Shown here piece by piece: positions 1-5,703 of a DNA stretch of 6,114 nt. The stretch covers positions 1 to 6,114 of the forward strand of contig CAMYIQ010000156.1 in the NCBI GenBank assembly GCA_947258465.1, given 5' to 3'. Below the pieces are notes generated by a model. That model saw nothing but the letters and a program-made list of their open reading frames with translations. It had not been told where the DNA came from and did not search any database. Every line of letters starts with the position of its first letter. The first letter of the stretch is position 1. Position numbers and translations under genes: made by a program. The DNA is from an uncultured Erythrobacter sp. (GTDB lineage: Bacteria; Pseudomonadota; Alphaproteobacteria; Sphingomonadales; Sphingomonadaceae).

Positions 1-1
1 C

Positions 2-334
2 CTCAACACGCGGCTCGCGGCTCTGGTCGAGCAAGTCCGCAGCTCCCACGCCGATTTCTTCGGCGCCGTCCCGGATGCGGAACGCATGGTCGGTGCCGCG
101 GCCGGCAGCAGCATCGGGAGCGACAGCTGGGCGGCAGCGCAGGTTGCGCTGGCCGATCTCGATTCGGCACGCAGCAATTCGGCTGTCGCGCTGGGCGACC
201 TCGATATTCTCTATGCCGCTGCGCGCGTGCAGGCGCAGGACGCCGGGGCCATCGAGGCTGCCCGTAATGTCGTGATTGCGCTGGTGGCCGAGGAAGACGC
301 GGTGCTTGAGCGACTGCGCGCCCAAGTTCGTTAA
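2..334 (+). CDS. Unrecognised alanine-rich helical protein, C-terminal part (5' end outside window)
   Basis: An open frame enters from the left edge and ends at TAA 332-334, giving about 110 visible residues. An in-frame ATG lies at 86, but the frame is open back to base 2 with the same composition (LNTRLAALVEQVRSS...), so the true start is probably upstream of the window. The visible part is rich in Ala, Asp, Glu, Arg and Val and has almost no Gly or Pro after its middle, suggesting long amphipathic helices. No catalytic motif, cysteine pair, signal peptide or membrane segment is visible. Codons show the strong G/C third-position preference of the neighbouring genes. It is convergent with the small membrane-protein gene that ends at 408 and shares the intergenic hairpin with it. 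I do not recognise the family and assign no function. That the frame is coding is likely but not certain. Confidence 0.6.
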   Translation, partial: LNTRLAALVEQVRSSHADFFGAVPDAERMVGAAAGSSIGSDSWAAAQVALADLDSARSNSAVALGDLDILYAAARVQAQDAGAIEAARNVVIALVAEEDAVLERLRAQVR

Positions 335-352
335 CCGGGGGAGGAGCAAACG

Positions 353-387
353 AAAAAGCGCGGAACCGGTTGCCCGACTCCGCGCTT
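353..387 (-). terminator. Intrinsic terminator of the small membrane-protein gene
   Basis: A perfect 9-bp inverted repeat, AAGCGCGGA (356-364) and TCCGCGCTT (379-387), encloses a 14-nt loop. Read on the minus strand, the GC-rich stem ends in a run of five T (353-357 as complement; two of them also pair at the stem base). This is a textbook Rho-independent terminator about 20 nt past the stop at 408. Read on the plus strand, the stem is followed by CCCCCC rather than T, so it would be a weak terminator, at best, for the convergent plus-strand gene that ends at 334. Confidence 0.8.
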
Positions 388-407
388 CCCCCCGGCTTGC
401 CGCGCGC

Positions 408-632
408 TCAAGTCAACGCAGCAATCGTCCTTTCGGCGAGACCCCAGTCCAAGACGAGCGCCGGAAAAATCGGCTCTGATATCGATAGGCCTGCCGCCAT
501 TATGGCGAGGAAGGCGAGATAAAGTGCCACGGTGACGATATAGAGCCACCTCGGCAATTCGAAGCCGCGCCCTATCCCACCGGCCACGACGGCGTGCCTG
601 GCAACAAGTTCACGGGTGAGGCGCTTCGACAT
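408..632 (-). CDS. Small single-pass membrane protein, unknown function (74 aa)
   Basis: The frame runs from ATG 632-630 to a stop at 408-410. Residues 1-28 are basic (MSKRLTRELVARH, then GRGFELPR). Residues about 29-50 form one strongly hydrophobic segment (WLYIVTVALYLAFLAIMAAG). A short tail follows with SISEPIF and a final hydrophilic end. The positive N-terminus suggests it stays in the cytoplasm with the tail outside, a single-span inner-membrane protein. The start is supported by AAGGAG six bases upstream, the best ribosome binding site in this window, and the 3' end is followed by a strong terminator. It is therefore probably a real monocistronic gene. No known family is recognised and no function can be assigned. 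It is separated from the folB-side operon by 208 nt. Confidence 0.65.
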   Translation of the reverse strand: MSKRLTRELVARHAVVAGGIGRGFELPRWLYIVTVALYLAFLAIMAAGLSISEPIFPALVLDWGLAERTIAALT

Positions 633-638
633 GCCCAG

Positions 639-644
639 CTCCTT
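639..644 (-). promoter_or_regulatory. Shine-Dalgarno site AAGGAG
   Basis: On the minus strand, AAGGAG (AAAGGAG if extended to 645) lies six bases before the ATG at 632. This is near-ideal spacing and supports translation of the small membrane protein. The other gene starts here rely on weak sites or on coupling to the upstream stop codon. Confidence 0.7.
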
Positions 645-682
645 TGCGGTCCAATGAATGCGCCGGTGCGGCGGCTCGGTCC

Positions 683-696
683 TTGATCCCGATCAA
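683..696. repeat. Short inverted repeat TTGATC-CC-GATCAA, possible operator
   Basis: A perfect 6-bp dyad with a 2-bp spacer lies 51-64 bases upstream of the small membrane-protein start, where a regulator or RNA polymerase could bind. The size suits a dimeric repressor half-site pair, but no regulator is encoded in the window and chance occurrence is quite possible. Confidence 0.25.
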
Positions 697-800
697 CAAG
701 AACCGCTTTTTCCACCATGCCGGATCGGAACAGTCCCAATAGTGCTTCCGGAACCCGCGACCGATACCCGGTCGTTCATCGCATGATCGCCGACTTCGAA

Positions 801-834
801 AGCGCACCGCAGGGGCCGAAGCAGTGTGTGCGCT
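801..834 (-). terminator. Possible weak terminator after the folB operon
   Basis: Inverted repeat arms AGCGCAC (801-807) and GTGCGCT (828-834) flank a 20-nt loop, starting seven bases past the stop at 841. On the minus strand the stem runs into TTCGAAG, so the T run is poor. It could be a weak or Rho-assisted end of the operon, or an unrelated hairpin. Confidence 0.3.
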
Positions 835-840
835 CGTGGC

Positions 841-1140
841 TCAGCTTTCCAGGTACTGACCCGTAATTCCGGGCGCGCCCGCGAGATACGCTTCGGTAGC
901 GTCGACCGCTTCGCCTTGGCCGGCGACCATGTTGATCCGCCGGGGCGCGTGCTTGCGCGCCAGCCCCGCAACGATCGCCAGCCGCCATTCGCGATGGCTG
1001 TGATCTGCAGGCGGCAGGAGCAGCATGACATCCTCCCCCGCTGTCAGCCTTCCTTCGACATGCGCCACCCAATGTTGGTGAAAGACACCCGCGGCGGCGA
1101 GCGGGTCGTCGGGCAATCCGTCGACCGGAATACGCTTCAT
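841..1140 (-). CDS. Small SDR-like (Rossmann-related) protein coupled to folB, probably non-catalytic (99 aa)
   Basis: The ATG at 1140 overlaps the folB stop as ATGA, so translation is probably coupled to folB. The second half resembles the C-terminal part of short-chain dehydrogenases/reductases. GLARKHAPRRINMVAGQG (residues 59-76) matches the SDR pattern LAxELAPxxxRVNxVAPG, and EAYLAGAPGITGQYL (83-97) matches the SDR end AxxYLxxAPxVTGQxL. There is no N-terminal glycine-rich cofactor motif. Where the catalytic Tyr-x-x-x-Lys should fall there appear to be Asp46 and Arg50. The length is about 40% of a normal SDR of roughly 240-250 residues. Next to folB, a relation to pteridine reductases of the FolM/PTR1 type is an attractive inference: either a degenerated remnant or a non-enzymatic folate-pathway partner. 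The SDR resemblance is moderately sure; the function is unknown. Confidence 0.6.
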   Translation of the reverse strand: MKRIPVDGLPDDPLAAAGVFHQHWVAHVEGRLTAGEDVMLLLPPADHSHREWRLAIVAGLARKHAPRRINMVAGQGEAVDATEAYLAGAPGITGQYLES

Positions 1141-1511
1141 TCGCGCCGCTCGCGGTGGAGCGTGATGCCGATTTTCTCACCCGCCTCGGCAATCGCCAGC
1201 TTGACGATTTTGACCGCTACCGCCTCGACCCGCTTGTCCTGCAGGAACAGGGTTTCGCAGACATGATCGGCAACCGCTTCGATCAGCTTGAAGTGCACGC
1301 CCTCGGGCAATGCGTCGGACGCGGCGAACTTCAGATCCATGTAGTTCTTCGACTCGTCGAGCGGCGTATCCGCATCGTAGTGGTGGAGCGGTTTCATCCG
1401 CACCTGAATGGTGAAGCGCAGCGGCTGAGGCCGACCGGTTTCTTCCGAATATATGCCGGTTAGCACGTCGTGCTCGAAATCGGCCACTTCGAGGATCAGC
1501 GAATCGTTCAT
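1137..1511 (-). CDS. folB: Dihydroneopterin aldolase (FolB)
   Basis: This cytoplasmic enzyme of folate biosynthesis splits 7,8-dihydroneopterin into 6-hydroxymethyl-7,8-dihydropterin and glycolaldehyde. The product is 124 residues, a normal FolB length. Landmarks align with E. coli FolB: GIYSEETGRPQP (19-30) at the substrate-loop Glu, NYMDL (56-60) with the active-site Tyr57, FKLIEAVADHV (74-84) with the pterin-anchoring Glu78, and KLAIAEAGEKIGI (104-116) with Lys104 at the catalytic lysine. The start is ATG 1511 because the FolB domain begins at once (SLILEVADFEHDVLTGIY). A longer frame back to 1661 would add an arginine-rich stretch that overlaps the methyltransferase gene. The start lies 10 nt after the methyltransferase stop with no clear Shine-Dalgarno site, and the stop overlaps the SDR-like start by 4 nt. 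A FolX-type activity cannot be excluded from sequence alone but is less likely. Confidence 0.9.
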   Translation of the reverse strand: MNDSLILEVADFEHDVLTGIYSEETGRPQPLRFTIQVRMKPLHHYDADTPLDESKNYMDLKFAASDALPEGVHFKLIEAVADHVCETLFLQDKRVEAVAVKIVKLAIAEAGEKIGITLHRERRE

Positions 1512-1521
1512 AAGGATCGCT

Positions 1522-2412
1522 CTAGCGCGGATTCGACCAGCGCGCGAAGATCGCGGTCGGGAGCAGTCGGCGCGATTCGTCCTCTTGCACGGCAAGGTCG
1601 CCATGCTCGATCGTACCGGGAAGCCCTGCGAAAACTTCTGCGAGCAGGCCCGCCAGCGCAAGACTGCTCATCCGCACGGCATAGACGGTGAGGAAAAGAA
1701 ACCGGCTGTCGGCATCGAGCAATTGGCGACAATCGGAAACGAGCCCGGGCAGGCCCTCTTCCAGCCGCCAAACCTCGCCATCCGGACCGCGCCCGAACTT
1801 GGGCGGATCGAGAATGATTCCGTCGTACCGCCGCCCGCGGCGAACCTCGCGTGCGGTGTATTTCATCGCATCCTCGACCAGCCAGCGGATCGGGCGATTT
1901 TCGAGGCCCGCCAGCGCCGCGTTCTCGCGCGCCTGGCCGACCGATTTCTTGCTCGCATCGACATGGGTCACGCGCCCGAAGCGCGAGAGCGCCTGCGTGC
2001 CGACCCCGGTATAGCCGAAGAGGTTCATGGTTTCGGCGTCGGTGCAGCCTTCGAGCTGTTCGCCCATCCAGTCCCACACCGGCGCCATATCGGGAAAGAA
2101 GCCGAGATGGCGAAACGGCGTGCACTGGGCGGTAAAGCGCGCTTCCCCGCCCCAGCCAAGCTCCCACCCATCGTCCGGAACCCGTTTGGAATAGTGCCAG
2201 CGCCCGCCGCCATCCTCGTCGCTACCGGGAACGAATTCGCCATGGGCTTCCCATTGCTCCAGCCGGGGCGACCACATGGCTTGCGGTTCGGGCCGAATGA
2301 AGCGGTAGGGGCCGTACCCTTCCAACTTGCGACCATGCCCGCTGTCGAGCAGACGATAGGCATCCCAGCCCTCGCCCACCATCAAAACGGGATTATCGCG
2401 CAGCTCGGCCAT
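1522..2412 (-). CDS. RlmI-like class I SAM-dependent methyltransferase (probably RNA)
   Basis: This 296-residue cytoplasmic protein has a Rossmann methyltransferase domain in its second half. Visible parts are the SAM-binding motif I MNLFGYTGVGT (129-139), the acidic ribose-binding turn HVDASKKS (150-157), and motif IV LDPPKFGRG (201-209). DPPKFxRG with upstream RHLGFFPD (101-108) is typical of the RlmI/RlmK family (Methyltrans_SAM), which methylates 23S rRNA. The N-terminal 90 residues are Trp- and Gly-rich (YGPYRFIRPEPQAMWSPRL, RWHYSKRVPDDGWELGWGGE) and do not look like the PUA domain of E. coli RlmI. The family is widespread in alphaproteobacteria as far as I know, but its target is not known to me. 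The start overlaps the thrC stop as TGATG, suggesting reinitiation, and folB follows after 10 nt. Substrate and modified base are uncertain. Confidence 0.8.
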   Translation of the reverse strand: MAELRDNPVLMVGEGWDAYRLLDSGHGRKLEGYGPYRFIRPEPQAMWSPRLEQWEAHGEFVPGSDEDGGGRWHYSKRVPDDGWELGWGGEARFTAQCTPFRHLGFFPDMAPVWDWMGEQLEGCTDAETMNLFGYTGVGTQALSRFGRVTHVDASKKSVGQARENAALAGLENRPIRWLVEDAMKYTAREVRRGRRYDGIILDPPKFGRGPDGEVWRLEEGLPGLVSDCRQLLDADSRFLFLTVYAVRMSSLALAGLLAEVFAGLPGTIEHGDLAVQEDESRRLLPTAIFARWSNPR

Positions 2413-3803
2413 CAGACGGCGTGCTCGAGGATATGGTCGCGCACCGCCTCATACGTGCCGGGCAATTCGGCATAGGCCTCTTCGCGCGCGAACAGATCGC
2501 CCACTCGCGTCGGCAGCGCGGGGCGCGTTCCCGTGGCGCGCTCCACTGCATCGGGGAATTTCGCGGGATGCGCGGTCGCCAGCGTGACGGCGGGCACGCC
2601 AGGCGGCAATTCGCTGGCGCGCGCAGCATGCAGACCGATCGCGGTGTGCGGATCGACGATCTCCGCGCAGTTTTCGCAGGCCCAGCGCATCGCACGGGCC
2701 ATATCGTTCTCGTCGGCACGCATGCTGGTGAACAGGGCTGAGGCTCCTTCCCGTTGCGCATTGGTCAGCCGCATTGCTCTCTCGGCTTCGAAGCCGCGCA
2801 TCTGCTCCGCCATGGCCGCGCCATCGCGCCCGCCTACGTCATACAGCAAGCGTTCGAAATTCGAGCTTACCTGGATGTCCATGCTCGGCGCGGCGGTGGG
2901 CGTGACACTCCCGGTCGAGTAATCGCCTGCCGACAAGGCACGGTGGAGAATGTCGTTGACGTTGGTCGCCACGATCAACCGCTCGACGGGCAAGCCCATG
3001 CGCGCGGCCACATGCCCTGCGAAGATATCGCCGAAATTGCCGGTGGGCACGCTGAAGGCCGGCTTGCGCTCCGGCCCGCCCAGTTGGAGCGCCGCGGCGA
3101 AATAATAGACCACCTGCGCCATCAACCGCGCCCAGTTGATCGAGTTGACAGCCCCGATGCGATGGTTCGCGGTAACGTCGCGGTCGGTGAAAATCCGCTT
3201 CACCATTGCCTGCGCATCGTCGAACGATCCGTCGATGGCGATGTTGTGGACGTTCGGCGCGCGCACCGTGGTCATCTGGCGGCGTTGGACATCGCTAACC
3301 CGGCCCTTGGGATGGAGCATGAATATCTCGACGCGGTCGAGCCCGGCCACGGCATCGATCGCCGCGCTGCCCGTATCGCCGCTGGTCGCCCCGACGATCG
3401 TCAGACTGCCATTCTCACGTTCGAGGAACTCCTCGAACAGCAGGCCGAGCAGTTGCAGTGCGACGTCCTTGAACGCCAGGGTCGGCCCGTGAAACAGCTC
3501 CAACAGCCATTGCCGTTCGTCGAGCTGGGTGAGCGGAGTGACCGCCGCATGGGCAAACCGGCCATAGGCCTTCGCGGTAAGCTCGCCCAGACGGTCGGGG
3601 CTGAGGCAGTCGCCGACAAAGGGCTGCATCACGCGCGCCGCCAGTTCGGCATAGGGCAGGCCGCGCATTGCCGCGATCTCGTCGAGCGAGAATTGCGGCC
3701 ATTCCTCGGGCACATACAGGCCGCTATCGCTGGCCAGGCCGGCCAGCGTGACGCCGGCGAAATCGAGCGCGGGCGCGCTGCCGCGAGTTGAGACGTACTT
3801 CAT
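2412..3803 (-). CDS. thrC: Threonine synthase (ThrC)
   Basis: This PLP-dependent cytoplasmic enzyme performs the last step of threonine synthesis, converting O-phospho-L-homoserine to L-threonine and phosphate. The product is 463 residues, normal for the longer proteobacterial form. The N-terminus MKYVSTRG...DSGLYVPEEWP is characteristic. ELFHGPTLAFKDVALQLL (102-119) carries the PLP Schiff-base Lys112. GATSGDTGSAA (138-148) and VPTGNFGDIFAGH further on form the phosphate-binding loops. INWARLMAQVVYYF and TAHPAKFPDAVE are further family landmarks. The start ATG 3803 lies 50 nt after the SURF1 stop; upstream bases show no good Shine-Dalgarno site and no clear promoter. The stop overlaps the methyltransferase start by one base. 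thrC downstream of cox assembly genes is an arrangement I know from alphaproteobacteria. It looks intact. Confidence 0.97.
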   Translation of the reverse strand: MKYVSTRGSAPALDFAGVTLAGLASDSGLYVPEEWPQFSLDEIAAMRGLPYAELAARVMQPFVGDCLSPDRLGELTAKAYGRFAHAAVTPLTQLDERQWLLELFHGPTLAFKDVALQLLGLLFEEFLERENGSLTIVGATSGDTGSAAIDAVAGLDRVEIFMLHPKGRVSDVQRRQMTTVRAPNVHNIAIDGSFDDAQAMVKRIFTDRDVTANHRIGAVNSINWARLMAQVVYYFAAALQLGGPERKPAFSVPTGNFGDIFAGHVAARMGLPVERLIVATNVNDILHRALSAGDYSTGSVTPTAAPSMDIQVSSNFERLLYDVGGRDGAAMAEQMRGFEAERAMRLTNAQREGASALFTSMRADENDMARAMRWACENCAEIVDPHTAIGLHAARASELPPGVPAVTLATAHPAKFPDAVERATGTRPALPTRVGDLFAREEAYAELPGTYEAVRDHILEHAV

Positions 3804-3853
3804 CGGAGAAGGCGGTTAGCGGGGCGCAGGGACGCGGGCAAGCAAGCGGCTCT

Positions 3854-4426
3854 TTAATCCGCCCTAGCGCGGGTGGAGCGGCGGCGCAGCGCAATGATAT
3901 AGATCACCAATGCAGTGAACGCGAACAGGAACCACTGACCGGCATAAGCGAGGTGGTTATTAGGCAGATCGCGCGGATCGGGGGAGGCAAGCAAGGCGAG
4001 ACCCGCGACGCTTTCGGCGGCAACGATCCTGCCACCCGGGGCGATGGTTCCGCGAACCGCACCCCCGCCCCAGTCCACCGGAGCCGGATTGCGGGAGAAG
4101 CCCAGATCGACTCGCAGCTTCGTGCCGTCGGCAAGCGAACAGGTTGCCCGCTGCGCTACGCCCTTCTCTCCCCGCTGGCTGGTGCCCGCCACGGTGGTGA
4201 TGCCATCGATTTCCATGCATTCGATCGTCGTGCGCCGGTAGAGAACCTCTTCCAGGGCATCGGGATCGCGGGGATACTCGACCTCCGACGACATCGTCAG
4301 CGATTGCTCGGCCCGGGCGATGAGCGCCGCTTTCTCGTCCATTCGGCTCAATTGCCAAAATCCCAGGGCGATCATCGTCGCGATCGCGGCGGCGACGATC
4401 GCACTCGGTATCAGCGGAATGCGCAT
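3854..4426 (-). CDS. SURF1-family cytochrome oxidase assembly protein, short form
   Basis: This inner-membrane protein probably assists heme a insertion into cytochrome c oxidase subunit I, the role of the SURF1/Shy1 family. The architecture is the family's two-span hairpin. The first membrane segment, at about residues 6-24, runs into the conserved GFWQLSRMDEK (22-32). A periplasmic region follows, then the C-terminal signature NNHLAYAGQWF (156-166) leading into the second span (about 165-180) and a basic cytoplasmic tail RRRSTRARAD. At 190 residues it is shorter than the common 230-250, with the shortening in the periplasmic loop; the usual NRGW-like motif reads LRVDLGFSR (104-112). It also has Cys70 and Cys96 in this loop. 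The start ATG directly abuts the DUF983 stop (TAAATG), with AGGGA a few bases upstream. Confidence 0.87.
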   Translation of the reverse strand: MRIPLIPSAIVAAAIATMIALGFWQLSRMDEKAALIARAEQSLTMSSEVEYPRDPDALEEVLYRRTTIECMEIDGITTVAGTSQRGEKGVAQRATCSLADGTKLRVDLGFSRNPAPVDWGGGAVRGTIAPGGRIVAAESVAGLALLASPDPRDLPNNHLAYAGQWFLFAFTALVIYIIALRRRSTRARAD

Positions 4427-4816
4427 TTACAGATCCCTGCTGCCCGCCTCGCGGGCATCGTTGAGGAATTCGCTGCCGAGCAGCCACGCCTTGGTGACTC
4501 GCAGCCCCCCTATCACCAGCGCGAAGGTGAGCGGGACCCAGAGAAGGGCATGCACCCACCAGGCCGGTTCCAGCGACAGCTCCACCCAAATGGCCAGCGC
4601 GACCGTGATCGTGCCCACGGCCAGCGTCACCAGCGCCGCAGGCCCATCTCCGACATTGAAGCGCGAATAGTCGAGCCCGCAAGCACGGCATTTTTCCGAA
4701 AACGCCAGCATGCCGGCAAACATCGTCTTCGCCCCACAGCGAGGACACAAACCGAGAAGGGCAGCCTCGGCGATACCGGGCTGCCCTTCGCGTGTTTCAG
4801 GCCTGGCGGAAGGCAT
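4427..4816 (-). CDS. DUF983 zinc-ribbon membrane protein of the cox cluster (129 aa)
   Basis: This is a member of the uncharacterised DUF983 family, commonly found beside cytochrome oxidase genes in alphaproteobacteria. Four cysteines form a probable metal site: CPRC (24-27) and CRACGLDY (43-50), within LGLCPRCGAKTMFAGMLAF. The conserved FNVGDGPAALV (53-63) follows, then two membrane spans at about 61-79 and 86-104 (the second in WWVHALLWVPLTFALVIGGL), and a short cytoplasmic tail. The start is ATG 4816, because the ctaE stop and this ATG share a base (TGATG) and DUF983 similarity begins soon after. A longer frame reaching 4903 would only add an arginine-rich shadow of ctaE. No good Shine-Dalgarno site is seen, which fits reinitiation. 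A role in oxidase biogenesis is inferred from context only. Confidence 0.88.
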   Translation of the reverse strand: MPSARPETREGQPGIAEAALLGLCPRCGAKTMFAGMLAFSEKCRACGLDYSRFNVGDGPAALVTLAVGTITVALAIWVELSLEPAWWVHALLWVPLTFALVIGGLRVTKAWLLGSEFLNDAREAGSRDL

Positions 4817-5637
4817 CAGTGGACGGCAGCGCCCCAACCGCCCCAGACATAAACGGTGACGAAGAGGAACAGCCACACGACGTCGACGAAGTGCCAGTAC
4901 CACGCAGCGGCCTCGAAACCGAAATGCTGGCGCGGGGTGAAATGGCCCTTATAGGCGCGCACCAGACAGACGATCAGGAAAATCGTGCCGACGAGGACAT
5001 GGAACCCGTGGAAGCCGGTCGCCATGTAGAAGGCCGAGCTGTAGGTGTTGCCACCGAAAGCGAACGGCGCATGGGCGTATTCGTAGGCCTGGATCGCGGT
5101 GAAGATCACACCGAGGATGATCGTCAGCCACAGGCCCTTCTTTAGGCCTTCGCGGTCCCCGTGGATCAACGAATGGTGTGCCCAGGTAACCGTGGTGCCC
5201 GAACACAGCAGGATCAGCGTATTGAGCAGCGGAAGGCCGAACGGATCGATCACCGCCTCGATCGCCTGCGGTGGGAAGACCCCGCCGACGACCTCGGAAA
5301 TCTCGCTGGGGAACAGCGCGAAATCGAACCAGCTCCAGAACCAGCCGACGAAGAACATCACTTCCGACGCGATGAAGAGAATCATGCCGTAACGCATGTG
5401 GAGCTGGACGATCGGCGTGTGATCGCCGCGCTCCGCTTCCTTCACGATATTGCCGAACCAAGCGAAAAAAGTGGCGATCAGGCCGGCGATGCCGAGGCCG
5501 AGCACGAGATGCCCGCTGGCCATTTCGTGCATGTAGAGCACCATGCCGCTGGTGAAGGTGAGCGCCGAAATCGAGCCGATCAGCGGCCAGATATCGGGTT
5601 CGAGAATGTGATATTCGTGATTGACGTTGCCAGCCAT
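4816..5637 (-). CDS. ctaE: Cytochrome c oxidase subunit III (aa3 type)
   Basis: This is the structural subunit III (also called CoxC) of the heme-copper terminal oxidase in the inner membrane. It stabilises subunit I and the proton-uptake path. The 273-residue product has about seven membrane spans (near 15-35, 42-62, 82-104, 138-156, 169-188, 205-226, 246-266), the normal count for this subunit. Diagnostic stretches are MRYGMILFIASEVMFFVGWF (81-100) with the conserved membrane Glu92, TTVTWAHHSLIHGDR, YEYAHAPFAF, the ATGFHGFHVLVGTIFL stretch (206-221), and FEAAAWYWHFVDVVWLFLF (241-259). The N-terminus MAGNVNHEYHILEPDIWPL is typical, so ATG 5637 is the likely start. AGGA stands 12 bases upstream, a weak, distant ribosome site. 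It follows ctaG by 66 nt and overlaps the DUF983 gene by one base. Confidence 0.96.
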   Translation of the reverse strand: MAGNVNHEYHILEPDIWPLIGSISALTFTSGMVLYMHEMASGHLVLGLGIAGLIATFFAWFGNIVKEAERGDHTPIVQLHMRYGMILFIASEVMFFVGWFWSWFDFALFPSEISEVVGGVFPPQAIEAVIDPFGLPLLNTLILLCSGTTVTWAHHSLIHGDREGLKKGLWLTIILGVIFTAIQAYEYAHAPFAFGGNTYSSAFYMATGFHGFHVLVGTIFLIVCLVRAYKGHFTPRQHFGFEAAAWYWHFVDVVWLFLFVTVYVWGGWGAAVH

Positions 5638-5678
5638 AGTACTCGCGTCCTGGGTTTCGCTTTGCGGGTGCCCTTAAT

Positions 5679-5690
5679 GCGCCATGGCGC
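5679..5690. repeat. 12-bp palindrome GCGCCATGGCGC in the ctaG-ctaE gap
   Basis: A perfect palindrome lies 14 bases past the ctaG stop, in the only sizeable gap among the oxidase genes. There is no loop and no T run, so it is not a terminator. It could be a protein site or a small RNA fold that affects ctaE translation, but in GC-rich DNA it may be chance. Confidence 0.3.
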
Positions 5691-5703
5691 GCGGGTCTAG
5701 GGG

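Larger units (their letters stand above)
633..840. other. Intergenic region with two short inverted repeats; presumed promoter region of the small membrane-protein gene
   Basis: This is the longest non-coding stretch, 208 nt between the end of the SDR-like gene (841) and the start of the small membrane-protein gene (632). It contains two dyads: TTGATC-CC-GATCAA at 683-696 and CGACCG-N5-CGGTCG at 758-774. A hairpin close to the upstream gene's stop is listed separately. No convincing -35/-10 pair is visible on either strand. A promoter should lie here because the downstream gene has its own ribosome site and terminator, but that is inference. Open frames crossing the region have irregular codon use and no recognisable protein content. 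Confidence 0.4.

Noticed and set aside
610..807. Minus-strand frame of 65 codons with a GTG start, containing a Trp-rich stretch, in the 633-840 gap
   Set aside because: It has no ribosome site, its start lies in the hairpin after the SDR-like gene, its early codons lack the local G/C third-base preference, and it overlaps the better-supported small membrane gene.
801..834. Considered as a strong operon terminator
   Set aside because: The stem is 7 bp with a 20-nt loop and lacks a T run on the minus strand, so it is kept only as a weak candidate.
1512..1661. N-terminal extension of folB to 1661
   Set aside because: The extension overlaps the methyltransferase gene and is Arg/Ser-rich; FolB similarity begins right after ATG 1511.
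1453..2475. Long plus-strand open frame (340 codons) opposite the methyltransferase and folB genes
   Set aside because: It lies antisense to clearly recognised genes; high G/C at third codon positions leaves few stops on the opposite strand. The translation is Arg/Pro/Ala-rich with no family resemblance.
2754..3791. Long plus-strand open frame (345 codons) opposite thrC
   Set aside because: A shadow of thrC, whose catalytic motifs are intact on the minus strand. The His/Arg-rich translation has no domain.
1522..3871. The 9-mer CTAGCGCGG near the stop codons of both the methyltransferase and SURF1 genes
   Set aside because: Only two copies, no dyad structure, and the flanks differ; chance in GC-rich sequence is sufficient.
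3788..4852. Long plus-strand open frame (354 codons) opposite SURF1 and DUF983
   Set aside because: Its start overlaps the end of the previous antisense frame, which could look like an operon. However, both are explained by codon bias of the real minus-strand genes.
4817..4903. N-terminal extension of the DUF983 gene to 4903
   Set aside because: The added 29 residues are arginine-rich and are ctaE read in another frame; the TGATG overlap gives a better start at 4816.
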